Part shown: piece by piece, positions 1 to 6,491 of the stretch
Layout of the letters: every line of letters starts with the position of its first letter
How positions within the stretch are numbered: position 1 is the first letter of the stretch
Source: Thermoleophilia bacterium
Lineage (GTDB): Bacteria > Actinomycetota > Thermoleophilia > Gaiellales > Gaiellaceae
Assembly (NCBI GenBank): GCA_014534155.1
Contig: JACVSB010000041.1
Coordinates: forward strand, 1 to 10,196
Reading direction: 5' to 3'
Length of the DNA: 10,196 nucleotides
Notes under the pieces: model-generated
Databases searched by the model: none
The model's input: the letters and a program-made list of their open reading frames with translations, nothing else
Told to the model about the DNA's origin: nothing
Made by a program: the position numbers and the translations under genes

Positions 1-843
1 ATCGAGCTCGAGCTCCTCGGCGCGCAAGTCCGCGTCCCCCTCGCACGCGAAGGTCAAAAGCGGGGCGCTGGAGCCGCGCAGCTCGTCGGCGAGGCGGCGC
101 CCGTACGGGTCGCCGACGTTGACCGCTGCCGGCGGGCGGCCCCCGTCCGGGTCCGGCTCGACGAACAGGCGGCGCTTGGCGTCGAAGTAGCGCTCGAGTG
201 TGCCGTGCAGGTCGAGGTGCTCCGGGCTCAGGTTGGTGAAGGCGAGCGCGGCGAAGCGGACGCCCGCGAGTCGCCTGAGCTCCGAGCCGTGCGAGGAGGC
301 CTCGAGGGAGCAGCTGCGGTCGCCCGCGTCCAGCATCTCGCGGAACGTCCGCTGCAGGTCGACGGACTCGGGCGTCGTCCGCGTCACGGCTCGGCGCTCG
401 CCTCCGATCCGGCTCTCGATCGTCCCCACGAGGCCGGGACGCTGGCCCGCGGCGGCCAGGATCGCGTACACGACGAACGCCGTCGTCGTCTTCCCGTTCG
501 TCCCGGTCACGCCGGCGACGGCGAGCTCGCGCGTCGGGCGGCCGAAGAAGGCGTCCGCCGCGAGCGCCATGGCGAGACGGGCGTCGGCCACGACGAGCTG
601 CGGGACGGGAAGGTCGAGCTCGCGCTCGACGATCAGGGCGACGGCGCCGGCGGCCACGGCCGCGCCCGCGAAGTCGTGCCCGTCGCGACGGAAGCCCGGG
701 ACGCAGACGAAGAGGGCGCCGGGGCTCACGCTGCGCGCGTCGTAGGCGAGATCGGCGACCGTGACGGGACTCAAGTGGAGCGTCCGGAGCGGCCGCACGG
801 CACGGCTCAAGGCCTCGAGCTCGATGGCGCGCGATGCTAGCAA
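1..843 (-). CDS. murE: UDP-N-acetylmuramyl tripeptide synthetase MurE, C-terminal part beyond window
   Basis: Cytoplasmic ATP-dependent Mur ligase that adds the third amino acid (usually meso-diaminopimelate or lysine) to UDP-MurNAc-L-Ala-D-Glu in peptidoglycan synthesis. Numbered from the TTG at 843, an N-terminal Mur domain (LAYDARSVSPG near residue 32) is followed by the P-loop GTNGKTTT at 114-121. Then come TTPESVDLQRTF, EASSHG, FTNLSPEHLDLHG and YFDAKRRLF, the last holding the lysine that is carbamylated in Mur ligases. The frame is still open at base 1, so about 281 residues are visible and the C-terminal domain with the substrate-specifying motif is missing; DAP versus lysine cannot be decided. 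The start is uncertain: TTG 843, TTG 810 and GTG 798 are all in frame, with no strong ribosome binding site at any. Codon third positions become GC-rich only near 843, which argues against a start further upstream. It is the fifth gene of the dcw cluster. An odd point is SSHG where SSHA is usual. Confidence 0.93.
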   Translation of the reverse strand, partial: MLASRAIELEALSRAVRPLRTLHLSPVTVADLAYDARSVSPGALFVCVPGFRRDGHDFAGAAVAAGAVALIVERELDLPVPQLVVADARLAMALAADAFFGRPTRELAVAGVTGTNGKTTTAFVVYAILAAAGQRPGLVGTIESRIGGERRAVTRTTPESVDLQRTFREMLDAGDRSCSLEASSHGSELRRLAGVRFAALAFTNLSPEHLDLHGTLERYFDAKRRLFVEPDPDGGRPPAAVNVGDPYGRRLADELRGSSAPLLTFACEGDADLRAEELELD

Positions 844-908
844 CGGCGCACGCGGGCGCAGGACGCTCGAAGCCGGAGAAAACGGCGCACTTGCTCGCCA
901 TTTTTCAT
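837..908 (-). CDS. Possible 23-residue leader ORF before murE
   Basis: In the gap between ftsI and murE there is an ATG (908) preceded by a good ribosome binding site, AGGAGAG at 924-918, with 9 bases of spacing. It opens a 23-codon frame, MKNGEQVRRFLRLRASCARV followed by RRC, ending in TAG at 839-837. The stop overlaps the candidate TTG start of murE at 843. The product is basic and cysteine-containing and matches no family I recognise. Its third codon positions are much richer in A and T than the neighbouring genes, so it does not look like an old protein gene. It could be a short leader that delivers ribosomes to murE, or the ribosome binding site could be coincidental. Being real is possible but not established. 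Confidence 0.2.
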   Translation of the reverse strand: MKNGEQVRRFLRLRASCARVRRC

Positions 909-1014
909 GTGACGCCACTCTCCTGCGCGGATCGCGGACATGGGGCTCAGCCCGGGCGGCGGGGTGGGGCGCCCCAACCGGGTGCGCGTACGCGCGGCCG
1001 CGCTCCCGGCTCCG
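844..1014. other. Intergenic gap between ftsI and murE
   Basis: About 170 bases separate the ftsI stop from the likely murE start, which is unusual next to the overlapping genes upstream. The gap holds the short candidate leader frame, two perfect short palindromes (GGGGCGCCCC at 966-975 and GCGCGTACGCGC at 984-995) and a small AT-richer pocket near 895-910. No hairpin followed by a T-run was seen on the minus strand, so there is no evidence of an intrinsic terminator. The gap could hold a separate murE promoter, but no convincing -35/-10 pair is visible. Confidence 0.4.
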
Positions 1015-2718
1015 CTACGGGGCGACCGGAGCCGCGGCGGCTGCCTCGGCGGGCACGTCGGGCGGCACCTGCAGGTACTGGAGCGCGAACTGCGCGATCT
1101 CCCGGAAGGCCGGCGCCGCCACGGTCCCTCCCCAGATCGTCCCCCTCGGCTCGTCAACGGTCACGAGGACGACGAGGCGCGGGTGACGGGCGGGGGCGAA
1201 ACCGACGAACGAGGCGACGTACCGGGTGTCGGAGTAGCCTCCGTGCACGGGGTCGGGCTTCGCAGCGGTTCCCGTCTTCCCGGCCACGTAGTACCCGGGA
1301 ACCTGCGCCTCGGTTCCGGACCCCTCCTCGACGACGCCGCGCAGCATTCCCCGGAGCTGGCGCGCGGTCTTCGCCGAGATGATCCGCCGGCGCGCGACAG
1401 GCGCCGCTCGCTCGCCTTCGATCCGCTCGACGAGGTGCGGCCGGATCCACTCCCCGCCGTTCGCGACCGCGCCGTACGCAGCGGCCATCTGCAGCGGCGT
1501 GACCGCGATCCCCTGGCCGATGGGGACGTTTCCGATCGTCGAGCCCGACCACCGGTCGGGCGGCACGACGATCCCCGGCGTCTCGCCCGGATACTCGATC
1601 CCCGTCCGGTGACCGAAGCCGAAGCGGTCGACCCAGCGGGCGAGCCGCTCCCGGCCGAGACCGAGCGCGAGCGTGACGACGCCCACGTTCGAGGAGTGGG
1701 AGAGGATCTCGGCCACGCTCATCGTCTCCGTCCCCCTCGGCTCAGCGTCGTGGATCTTGCGGTCCGCGACTTCCAGCTCGTAGGGCAGCGTGTAGGTCGT
1801 CCACGGCTCGACCATGCCCTCCTCGAGGACAGCGGCGAGCGTGACCACCTTGAACGTCGACCCCGGCTCGTACGTGTCTGTAACGGCCCGGTTTCGCTGA
1901 ACCTCGCGCGGCGCGGCCGGGAACCGGTTTCCATCGAAGCCCGGCTCCACCGCCATGGCCAGGATGGAGCCTGTCCGCGGATCGAGGACGACCGCGGTCG
2001 CCGCTCGCGCCGACCAGCGCCGCCGTGTCTCGGCGAGTACCCGTTCCACGTCGCGTTGCAGCGTGTTGTCGAGCGTCAGGTGGACGTCCCGCCCGTCCCT
2101 GGCGTCGTGGGAGTCGACGACGGCGAGCGCGTGCCCTGCGGGGTCGCGAACGATCGTCTTTCGCCCGTCGCGGCCGCCCAGCGTGTCGTCGTAGGCGAGC
2201 TCGAGGCCGGCGAGACCGACGTTGTCCGTGCCGGCGTAGCCGACTACCTCCGAGCCGACACCTCGGAGCGGATAGACGCGCCGCTCCTCGGGGAGAAAGC
2301 CGAGACCGGTGATTCGCCGGCGCGCGAGCTCGGCGGCTTTCCGCGGGTCGGCCTTGCGCGCGACGTAGACGAAGCCGCGCGAGCGGTTGGCGAGGAGCGC
2401 GAGGATCCGCGACGGTTTCTCGCCGAGCACCTGTGCGACCGCGATGGCGACCGGCCGCGGGTTCGCGATCTGTCTCGGGTTGGCGTACACGCTCGTCGCC
2501 CGCTCGCCGAGCGCGAGCTCCACGCCCGTGCGGTCGAAAATGGAGCCGCGGTGGCCCGGGACTGCGATGGTCTCGCGGTGCTGGTTGACGGCGAGCGCCT
2601 CGAGCGACCCGGCGCGCACGCCCTGGACCCAACTCGCGCGGACGAGGACGAGCGCGAAGGCGAAGGCGAACGCCGCGACGAGGAGGCGTACGCGGCGATT
2701 GACGATGCGGCCGCTCAC
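1015..2718 (-). CDS. ftsI: Septal peptidoglycan transpeptidase FtsI (class B PBP, PBP3-like)
   Basis: Membrane-anchored DD-transpeptidase that cross-links septal peptidoglycan together with FtsW in the divisome. From the GTG at 2718 the protein is 567 residues, a usual length for the family. A short cytoplasmic basic start is followed by one membrane helix (about 11-27). The PBP dimerisation domain begins near GHRGSIFDRTG (55-65). The transpeptidase domain carries all three penicillin-binding motifs: STFK (287-290, nucleophile Ser287), SSN (342-344) and KTGT (481-484). The tail is alanine- and proline-rich. The GTG was chosen because it overlaps the ftsL stop as GTGA, has GGAG just upstream, and places the membrane helix at the N-terminus. 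The frame stays open up to 2964, but that upstream part is the ftsL gene read in another frame, rich in Arg and Gly. No PASTA domain is present. Confidence 0.95.
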   Translation of the reverse strand: MSGRIVNRRVRLLVAAFAFAFALVLVRASWVQGVRAGSLEALAVNQHRETIAVPGHRGSIFDRTGVELALGERATSVYANPRQIANPRPVAIAVAQVLGEKPSRILALLANRSRGFVYVARKADPRKAAELARRRITGLGFLPEERRVYPLRGVGSEVVGYAGTDNVGLAGLELAYDDTLGGRDGRKTIVRDPAGHALAVVDSHDARDGRDVHLTLDNTLQRDVERVLAETRRRWSARAATAVVLDPRTGSILAMAVEPGFDGNRFPAAPREVQRNRAVTDTYEPGSTFKVVTLAAVLEEGMVEPWTTYTLPYELEVADRKIHDAEPRGTETMSVAEILSHSSNVGVVTLALGLGRERLARWVDRFGFGHRTGIEYPGETPGIVVPPDRWSGSTIGNVPIGQGIAVTPLQMAAAYGAVANGGEWIRPHLVERIEGERAAPVARRRIISAKTARQLRGMLRGVVEEGSGTEAQVPGYYVAGKTGTAAKPDPVHGGYSDTRYVASFVGFAPARHPRLVVLVTVDEPRGTIWGGTVAAPAFREIAQFALQYLQVPPDVPAEAAAAAPVAP

Positions 2719-3092
2719 CCGCTCCGCGTGCGCAGCCGGACGTAGCGCGTCTCGACCGGTTGCGCCAAGCCGAGCTTCTGCCTCCCGACGTCCTCGACCC
2801 GCTCGGCCGACCCGAGGCTCGAGAGCTCGGATGCAGCTTCTCCGTTCCTGGCGCGCAGGTCGTCCCTCCGCTCCTCCAGCCGCTGCGCCTCGAGGTTCAG
2901 GCGCAGCGCGGCCACGTTGATCGCCACGATCCCCGCGAGCAGGGCTGCGACGAGGACAATCCAAGCAGCGCCGCCGGCAAGCCGCGCGCGCAGGGGGAGC
3001 GAGCGCGGCGCAGCGCGCTCGCGCTCCCGTCCGGCGTCCGGGAGAGGGCCCGCACGCCGGCGCTCGACCGGCGCCGGGGCCGCGGCGCCCAT
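2715..3092 (-). CDS. ftsL: FtsL-like divisome membrane protein
   Basis: Small bitopic protein of 125 residues in the position where ftsL lies in dcw clusters, between rsmH and ftsI. FtsL pairs with FtsB/DivIC and FtsQ in activating FtsWI. Visible parts are a basic, proline-rich cytoplasmic N-terminus (1-38), one membrane helix (about 40-62), and a charged helical stretch likely to form a coiled coil (about 64-95, LNLEAQRLEERRDDLRARNG). A short C-terminal part holds the RVEDVGRQKLGLAQP pattern typical of FtsL/DivIC proteins. The ATG at 3092 overlaps the rsmH stop (TGATG), with GGAGG four bases upstream; a GTG one codon earlier (3095) is possible. Sequence conservation in this family is low, so the name rests on layout and topology as much as on sequence. 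Confidence 0.82.
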   Translation of the reverse strand: MGAAAPAPVERRRAGPLPDAGRERERAAPRSLPLRARLAGGAAWIVLVAALLAGIVAINVAALRLNLEAQRLEERRDDLRARNGEAASELSSLGSAERVEDVGRQKLGLAQPVETRYVRLRTRSG

Positions 3093-4054
3093 CACGCCTC
3101 CACCTTGACGGCGCCGCGAAGCCGCGCCGAGGCGGAACGGACGTTGAGGGCGACCTCGGCCGGCGAGGGGCGAACCGCCTTGCGCGTGAGCAGGCGCACG
3201 CGCGGCTCCCGGCCGCAGACGCAGACCGGAAACTCCGGTGGGCAGGTGCAGCCGCGCGCCTCAGCGGCGAAGAAGCGCTTCACGATCCGGTCCTCCAGCG
3301 AGTGGAAGCTGATCACCGCGAGCCGGCCCCCCGGACGTAGCAGCGTCAGCGCCTCGGGGAGCGCGCGCTCGAGCGAGCCGAGCTCGTCGTTGACCGCGAT
3401 CCGAAGCGCCTGGAAAACGCGCTTGGCCGGGTGCCCGTCGCCGAAGCGCCGCGGGGCCGGGAGGGCACCGCGGATCGTGTCCACGAGCTCGGACGTCCGT
3501 TCGAAGGGGGCTTCCCTCCTCCGTCGGACGACGGCGCGCGCGATCTGGCGAGCGAACCGTTCCTCGCCGTAGCGCCGGAAGATGTCTGCGAGCTCGCGCT
3601 CGCCGGACTCGTTCACGAGCTCCCGAGCCGAGCGAGGCTGCGAGGGGTCCATGCGCATGTCGAGCGGCGCGTCGACCGCGTACGAGAACCCGCGCTCGGG
3701 ACGATCGACCTGCATGCTCGAGACCCCGAGGTCGAGCAGGATCGCGTCCGCCTGCATCTCGTTCTGGGCCAGCTGGCCGAGCACCACCGCGAAGTCCCCG
3801 CGCAGGAAGCGCGCCGGAGCAGCGCATTCGCGAGCGAACGCGTCGAAGTACGGCCGGACGTCGGGGTCGCGGTCGACGCCGACGAACCGCCCCCGGCCGT
3901 GGAGGTCGGCGCAGAGCGCGCGCGCGTGGCCGCCGGCGCCGAACGTCGCGTCGATCACCGTCTCGTCCGGCTGCACGGCGAGAAGCGCGCGCACCGCGTC
4001 CGAGAGGACGGGGACGTGGTCAGCGGCTCGTGGCTGCGAGGCGTTCTGCAACAA
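3092..4054 (-). CDS. rsmH: 16S rRNA (cytosine(1402)-N(4))-methyltransferase RsmH (MraW)
   Basis: SAM-dependent methyltransferase that modifies N4 of C1402 in the ribosomal decoding centre. The 320-residue protein has the family's motifs in order: HVPVLSDAV (13-21), SAM-binding IDATFGAGGH (34-43), FVGVDRDP, ILLDLGVSSMQVDRPERGFS, LDMRMDPSQ, and the C-terminal AKRVFQALRIAVNDEL and ISFHSLEDRIVKRFF. A cysteine cluster (CTCPPEFPVCVCG) near residue 265 is a common feature of the family. The start is the TTG at 4054, because no ATG or GTG lies between it and the conserved HVPVL motif, and a strong GGAAGGGAG lies about 9 bases upstream. The gene therefore begins inside the last 35 bases of mraZ. Its stop overlaps the ftsL start. 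Confidence 0.96.
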   Translation of the reverse strand: MLQNASQPRAADHVPVLSDAVRALLAVQPDETVIDATFGAGGHARALCADLHGRGRFVGVDRDPDVRPYFDAFARECAAPARFLRGDFAVVLGQLAQNEMQADAILLDLGVSSMQVDRPERGFSYAVDAPLDMRMDPSQPRSARELVNESGERELADIFRRYGEERFARQIARAVVRRRREAPFERTSELVDTIRGALPAPRRFGDGHPAKRVFQALRIAVNDELGSLERALPEALTLLRPGGRLAVISFHSLEDRIVKRFFAAEARGCTCPPEFPVCVCGREPRVRLLTRKAVRPSPAEVALNVRSASARLRGAVKVEA

Positions 4055-4454
4055 CCTCGGCGCTCCCTTCCACTTCGTCCAGCTCGCGCCGCCAGGCGCC
4101 CGGTTCCCACAGCTCCAGGTGGTCTCGCACTCCTGCGACGACGACTTCCCGGCGGAGCTTCGCGTGCTGGATCAGCGATGCCGGCAACATGATCCGGCCC
4201 TGGCGGTCGAGCTCGGTCTCGGTCGCGCCGGCGAACATGAGGCGGCTCATCTGGCGCGCCTCCCGGCTGAACGGGTTGAGCCCGGCCAGCCTCTCCTCGA
4301 CGAACCGCTCCCAGCCCTCCGGTGGAAAAACGAGGAGGCAGGGATCGATCCCGCGCGCCACGAAGACTCCATTCGCAAACGCGCTCCGGACGCGAGCGGG
4401 CAGCGTAACTCGGTTCTTGTCGTCCAGCGCATGCTCGTACTCCCCGAGGAGCAT
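4020..4454 (-). CDS. mraZ: Transcriptional regulator MraZ
   Basis: DNA-binding protein of the SpoVT-AbrB swapped-hairpin fold and the first gene of the dcw operon. In E. coli it represses its own operon by binding TGGGN direct repeats. The protein is 144 residues from ATG 4454, close to the usual length. It starts with the family signature LLGEYEHALDDKNRVTLPA and has two AbrB-type half repeats, DDKNRVTLP (11-19) and LDRQGRIMLPASL (82-94). The frame remains open to 4502, but ATG 4454 fits the conserved N-terminus and has GGAAG at 4467-4463 with 8 bases of spacing. A set of direct repeats immediately upstream is annotated separately and supports autoregulation. The end of the gene overlaps rsmH. 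Confidence 0.96.
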   Translation of the reverse strand: MLLGEYEHALDDKNRVTLPARVRSAFANGVFVARGIDPCLLVFPPEGWERFVEERLAGLNPFSREARQMSRLMFAGATETELDRQGRIMLPASLIQHAKLRREVVVAGVRDHLELWEPGAWRRELDEVEGSAEVVAERLAATSR

Positions 4455-4464
4455 GGGTCTTGCT

Positions 4465-4499
4465 TCCACTTTCTGCCACGTTACCCCACTACCTTCCAC
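4465..4499 (-). promoter_or_regulatory. MraZ operator: four GTGGN repeats with 10-bp period
   Basis: On the minus strand, from distal to proximal to mraZ, GTGGA (4499-4495), GTGGG (4489-4485), GTGGC (4479-4475) and GTGGA (4469-4465) are each separated by exactly five bases. The array ends 10 bases before the mraZ ATG. MraZ of E. coli binds TGGGN repeats with 5-nt spacers, so the spacing matches known MraZ boxes although only one box has the third G. The proximal box shares bases with the mraZ ribosome binding site, and the central boxes lie over a candidate -10, so binding should block transcription and possibly translation. Confidence 0.8.
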
Positions 4500-4506
4500 C
4501 ACGCAA
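4478..4506 (-). promoter_or_regulatory. Candidate promoter of the mraZ-rsmH-ftsL-ftsI operon
   Basis: TTGCGT (4506-4501) is followed after 17 bases by TAACGT (4483-4478), which fits the loose actinobacterial -10 pattern TANNNT. Transcription would start near 4471. Each hexamer matches the consensus at only three positions, so this is a candidate resting on spacing, position and its overlap with the MraZ repeats. Confidence 0.35.
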
Positions 4507-4554
4507 GCGTCGGCGGCCCTGCCGGCTCGACACGGCGCTGCTCTCGCGCCCCCG

Positions 4555-5361
4555 TCAGGCGTGTGTTCCGTGCCCGGCGCGGCGCGTGACCTGTGCTGCC
4601 GCCGCGCGCGCGGCGAGCTCGACCGCCTTCTGCGGCCCGCTCCCCTGGGCGAGCGCGAAGGTCAGCGCCGCGGCGAACGTGTCCCCGGCGCCGTACGTGT
4701 CGAGACGGGCACCGGGGAGCTCCGGAGCGCTCCACCTGCCCGCTCCGGGCGCGTAGTGGCCGCCGGCGCTCCCCTCCGTCCAGACGACGAGCTTCGGCGG
4801 CGGGTCGAGGTCGCCGTCCTCGTACGTCTCGCTCGGGTCGGTCGCGCTGCCGACGAGCGCGTCGAGCTCGACCCCCGCGGCGCGTAGCGTGGGGAGCTCC
4901 CGCGGCGTCGCGACGAGAACGCGCGCCGCGCGCGCTGCCCGCAGGGCGTCGGGATCGCCGCCCGTGAAGTAGACGCCGTCGACCCCGGCGAGCTCGTGCC
5001 ACGGAAGCGGCGCCGACCGCCGCGGGCGGAGCTTCGGGGAGAGAAGGGTGATCGTACGCTCCCCCTCGTCGTCCAGGTAGCAGAAGGCCCGGCGCTGCGG
5101 CGCCTCGTACCAGTCGACGACGACGCGGACACCGTGCTCGCGCAGCTGGCGCTCGGCCTCCCGGCCGAACGGGTCGGCGCCGAGGGCCGTGAAGAAGGTC
5201 GTGTCGCCGGAGAGCTCTCGAAGCCTGACCGACGCGACGCCGCCGCCCCCGCCCGCTTCCCCCCAGGCGTCTTCCGCCTGGACGATCTCGCCGACCTCCG
5301 GCACGCGCGGGACGCGGAGGAACTCGACGAAGTCGACGTGGCCGACCACCGCGGTGCGCAC
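4555..5361 (-). CDS. PfkB/ribokinase-family carbohydrate kinase
   Basis: Probable cytoplasmic ATP-dependent sugar or nucleoside kinase of the ribokinase fold; the substrate cannot be told from the sequence. From GTG 5361 it is 268 residues, short for the family (about 300). It begins AVVGHVDFVEFLRVPRVPEVG, followed by a glycine-rich substrate region (GEAGGGGGVASVRLRELSG), FFTALGADPFG, and the PfkB C-terminal signature DTYGAGDTFAAAL, whose GAGD holds the catalytic aspartate and anion hole. The lysine and asparagine of the ribokinase GGKGANQA motif are absent. GTG 5361 was preferred to GTG 5385 because the family start aligns there and 5385 has no ribosome binding site; neither site is strong. 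The gene ends about 100 bases before mraZ on the same strand, with no visible terminator between, and is divergent from the sigma factor gene. Confidence 0.85.
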   Translation of the reverse strand: MRTAVVGHVDFVEFLRVPRVPEVGEIVQAEDAWGEAGGGGGVASVRLRELSGDTTFFTALGADPFGREAERQLREHGVRVVVDWYEAPQRRAFCYLDDEGERTITLLSPKLRPRRSAPLPWHELAGVDGVYFTGGDPDALRAARAARVLVATPRELPTLRAAGVELDALVGSATDPSETYEDGDLDPPPKLVVWTEGSAGGHYAPGAGRWSAPELPGARLDTYGAGDTFAAALTFALAQGSGPQKAVELAARAAAAQVTRRAGHGTHA

Positions 5362-5413
5362 GCGGGCATTCTCGTCGCGTCTCACGGAACGCGCGGCGTG
5401 CGCGTTTCACCCG

Positions 5414-5881
5414 ATGATGCCGTCGGTGGCCGCCATCCCGCCCTTCGAGCGCGTCTACGAGGCGCATCGCGAGGAGATCCTTCGCTACCTCGTGCGGATG
5501 GTCGGGCGCGACGCCGCCGAGGACGCGTTCCAGGAGACGTTCTTGCGCGCGCTCCGAGGCTACGGCGGGCTCCGGCACGCCCGCGCGCTGCGCGCGTGGG
5601 TCTTCACGATCGCCACGCGCGTCGCGCTGGACGAGCGCCGCCGACCGCAGGCGGCAGCGGAGGTGCCGGAGCTCGCCACACACGACTCGCGCCCGGCCTA
5701 CGCGGACCTCGCGCACCTCGCCGACGAGTTGCCGCGCACCGAGCGCGCCGCGGTCGTCCTCCGGTACGGCTACGACTTCGCGTATGCGGACATCGCGGCC
5801 GCCCTCGGCTCCAGCGAGGAGGCGGCCCGTCAGGCCGCTTCCTCGGGTATTCGCCGCCTGCGCCAGAAAGGACTGACATGA
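5414..5881 (+). CDS. ECF-type RNA polymerase sigma factor
   Basis: Small sigma-70 family factor with only regions 2 and 4, about 155 residues. Region 2 spans roughly 11-77 (FERVYEAHREEILRYLVR, AEDAFQETFLRAL for core binding, and LRAWVFTIATRVALDERRR for -10 recognition). Region 4 spans roughly 103-153 (LADELPRTERAAVVLRYGYD and the helix-turn-helix ADIAAALGSSEEAARQAASS) and should read the -35. The start is ATG 5414 or the next ATG 5417; no ribosome binding site is seen at either. The stop overlaps the ogt start as ATGA, so the two are probably coupled. No anti-sigma factor with a recognisable zinc-finger or membrane domain lies next to it, and no usual ECF C-terminal extension is present. The neighbours suggest it controls DNA repair genes, which is inference. 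Confidence 0.88.
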   Translation: MMPSVAAIPPFERVYEAHREEILRYLVRMVGRDAAEDAFQETFLRALRGYGGLRHARALRAWVFTIATRVALDERRRPQAAAEVPELATHDSRPAYADLAHLADELPRTERAAVVLRYGYDFAYADIAAALGSSEEAARQAASSGIRRLRQKGLT

Positions 5882-6444
5882 GCGACACGCTTCTCGCCGA
5901 CGCCGACCGCCGCTTCCGGGCCGCTGCCGCCGCCCAGGGCCTCCTCGATGTCGCCTACGACCTGCTCGATTCCCCCGTTGGGGGGCTCCTCGCGGCCACG
6001 ACGCCGCGCGGTGTCTGCCGGATCGCTTTCGACCCGGACGGCGAGCTCGAGCTCGAGGCGCTCGCCCGCGCGTACGGAGCACGCGTTCTGCGCTCGCCTC
6101 GCGCACTCGACCCGCTGCGCCGCGAGCTCGATGGCTACTTCCAGCAGCGCCTTCGCTCCTTCGACGTCGACGTCGATCTGAGCGCGATGCCGCCCTTCGG
6201 GCGACGCGTGCTCGACGAGCTCCGGCGCATCCCGTACGGGAAGACCGAGAGCTACGGGGGTCTCGCGACGAGCGTCGGCCGGCCGCGGGCTGCGCGGGCG
6301 GTCGGCGGAGCGCTGAACCGAAACCCGATCCCGATCGTCGTCCCGTGCCACCGCGTCGTGGGGGCGAGCGGCGGCCTCGTCGGGTACGCGGGCGGCCTCG
6401 AGCGCAAGCGGGCCCTCCTCGAGCTCGAGGGTGCCGCACTCTAG
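5878..6444 (+). CDS. ogt: Methylated-DNA-[protein]-cysteine S-methyltransferase (Ogt type)
   Basis: Suicide repair protein that moves methyl or alkyl groups from O6-alkylguanine (and O4-alkylthymine) to its own cysteine. The 188-residue protein has a weakly conserved N-terminal domain (about 25-100, DSPVGGLLAATTPRGVCRIAF) and the conserved C-terminal DNA-binding domain. The latter holds the helix-turn-helix RIPYGKTESYGGLATSVGRPRAAR, the arginine finger (R140), NPIPIVVPCHRVVG with acceptor Cys157, and GYAGGLERKRALLELE. It carries about 25 extra residues before the usual start (MSDTLLADADRRFRAAAAAQ), predicted helical and alanine-rich. It overlaps the sigma factor stop by four bases and is followed after 47 bases by the DUF192 gene. 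It has no Ada-type N-terminal zinc domain or AraC-like region. Confidence 0.95.
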   Translation: MSDTLLADADRRFRAAAAAQGLLDVAYDLLDSPVGGLLAATTPRGVCRIAFDPDGELELEALARAYGARVLRSPRALDPLRRELDGYFQQRLRSFDVDVDLSAMPPFGRRVLDELRRIPYGKTESYGGLATSVGRPRAARAVGGALNRNPIPIVVPCHRVVGASGGLVGYAGGLERKRALLELEGAAL

Positions 6445-6491
6445 ACCGGCGGCTCGCGCGCGTCCGTCCCCGCCGCTGCCACCATGTCGCC

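Noticed and set aside
909..919. GTG 919 as the murE start using the AGGAGAG site
   Set aside because: It is in frame, but the ribosome binding site would touch the start codon, and the stretch to about 870 has AT-rich third positions unlike coding sequence.
966..995. Palindromes GGGGCGCCCC and GCGCGTACGCGC as terminator or operator
   Set aside because: Short perfect palindromes are expected at this GC content, and neither is followed by a T-run; no factor that binds them is known to me.
940..2745. Long open frame of about 600 codons on the plus strand opposite ftsI
   Set aside because: It is the mirror of ftsI in GC-rich DNA: rich in Arg, Gly, Asp and Pro, with no domain pattern, while the opposite strand encodes all FtsI motifs.
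2719..2964. N-terminal extension of FtsI up to 2964
   Set aside because: This stretch encodes FtsL in another frame; the extension is Arg/Gly-rich and would put the membrane helix far inside the protein.
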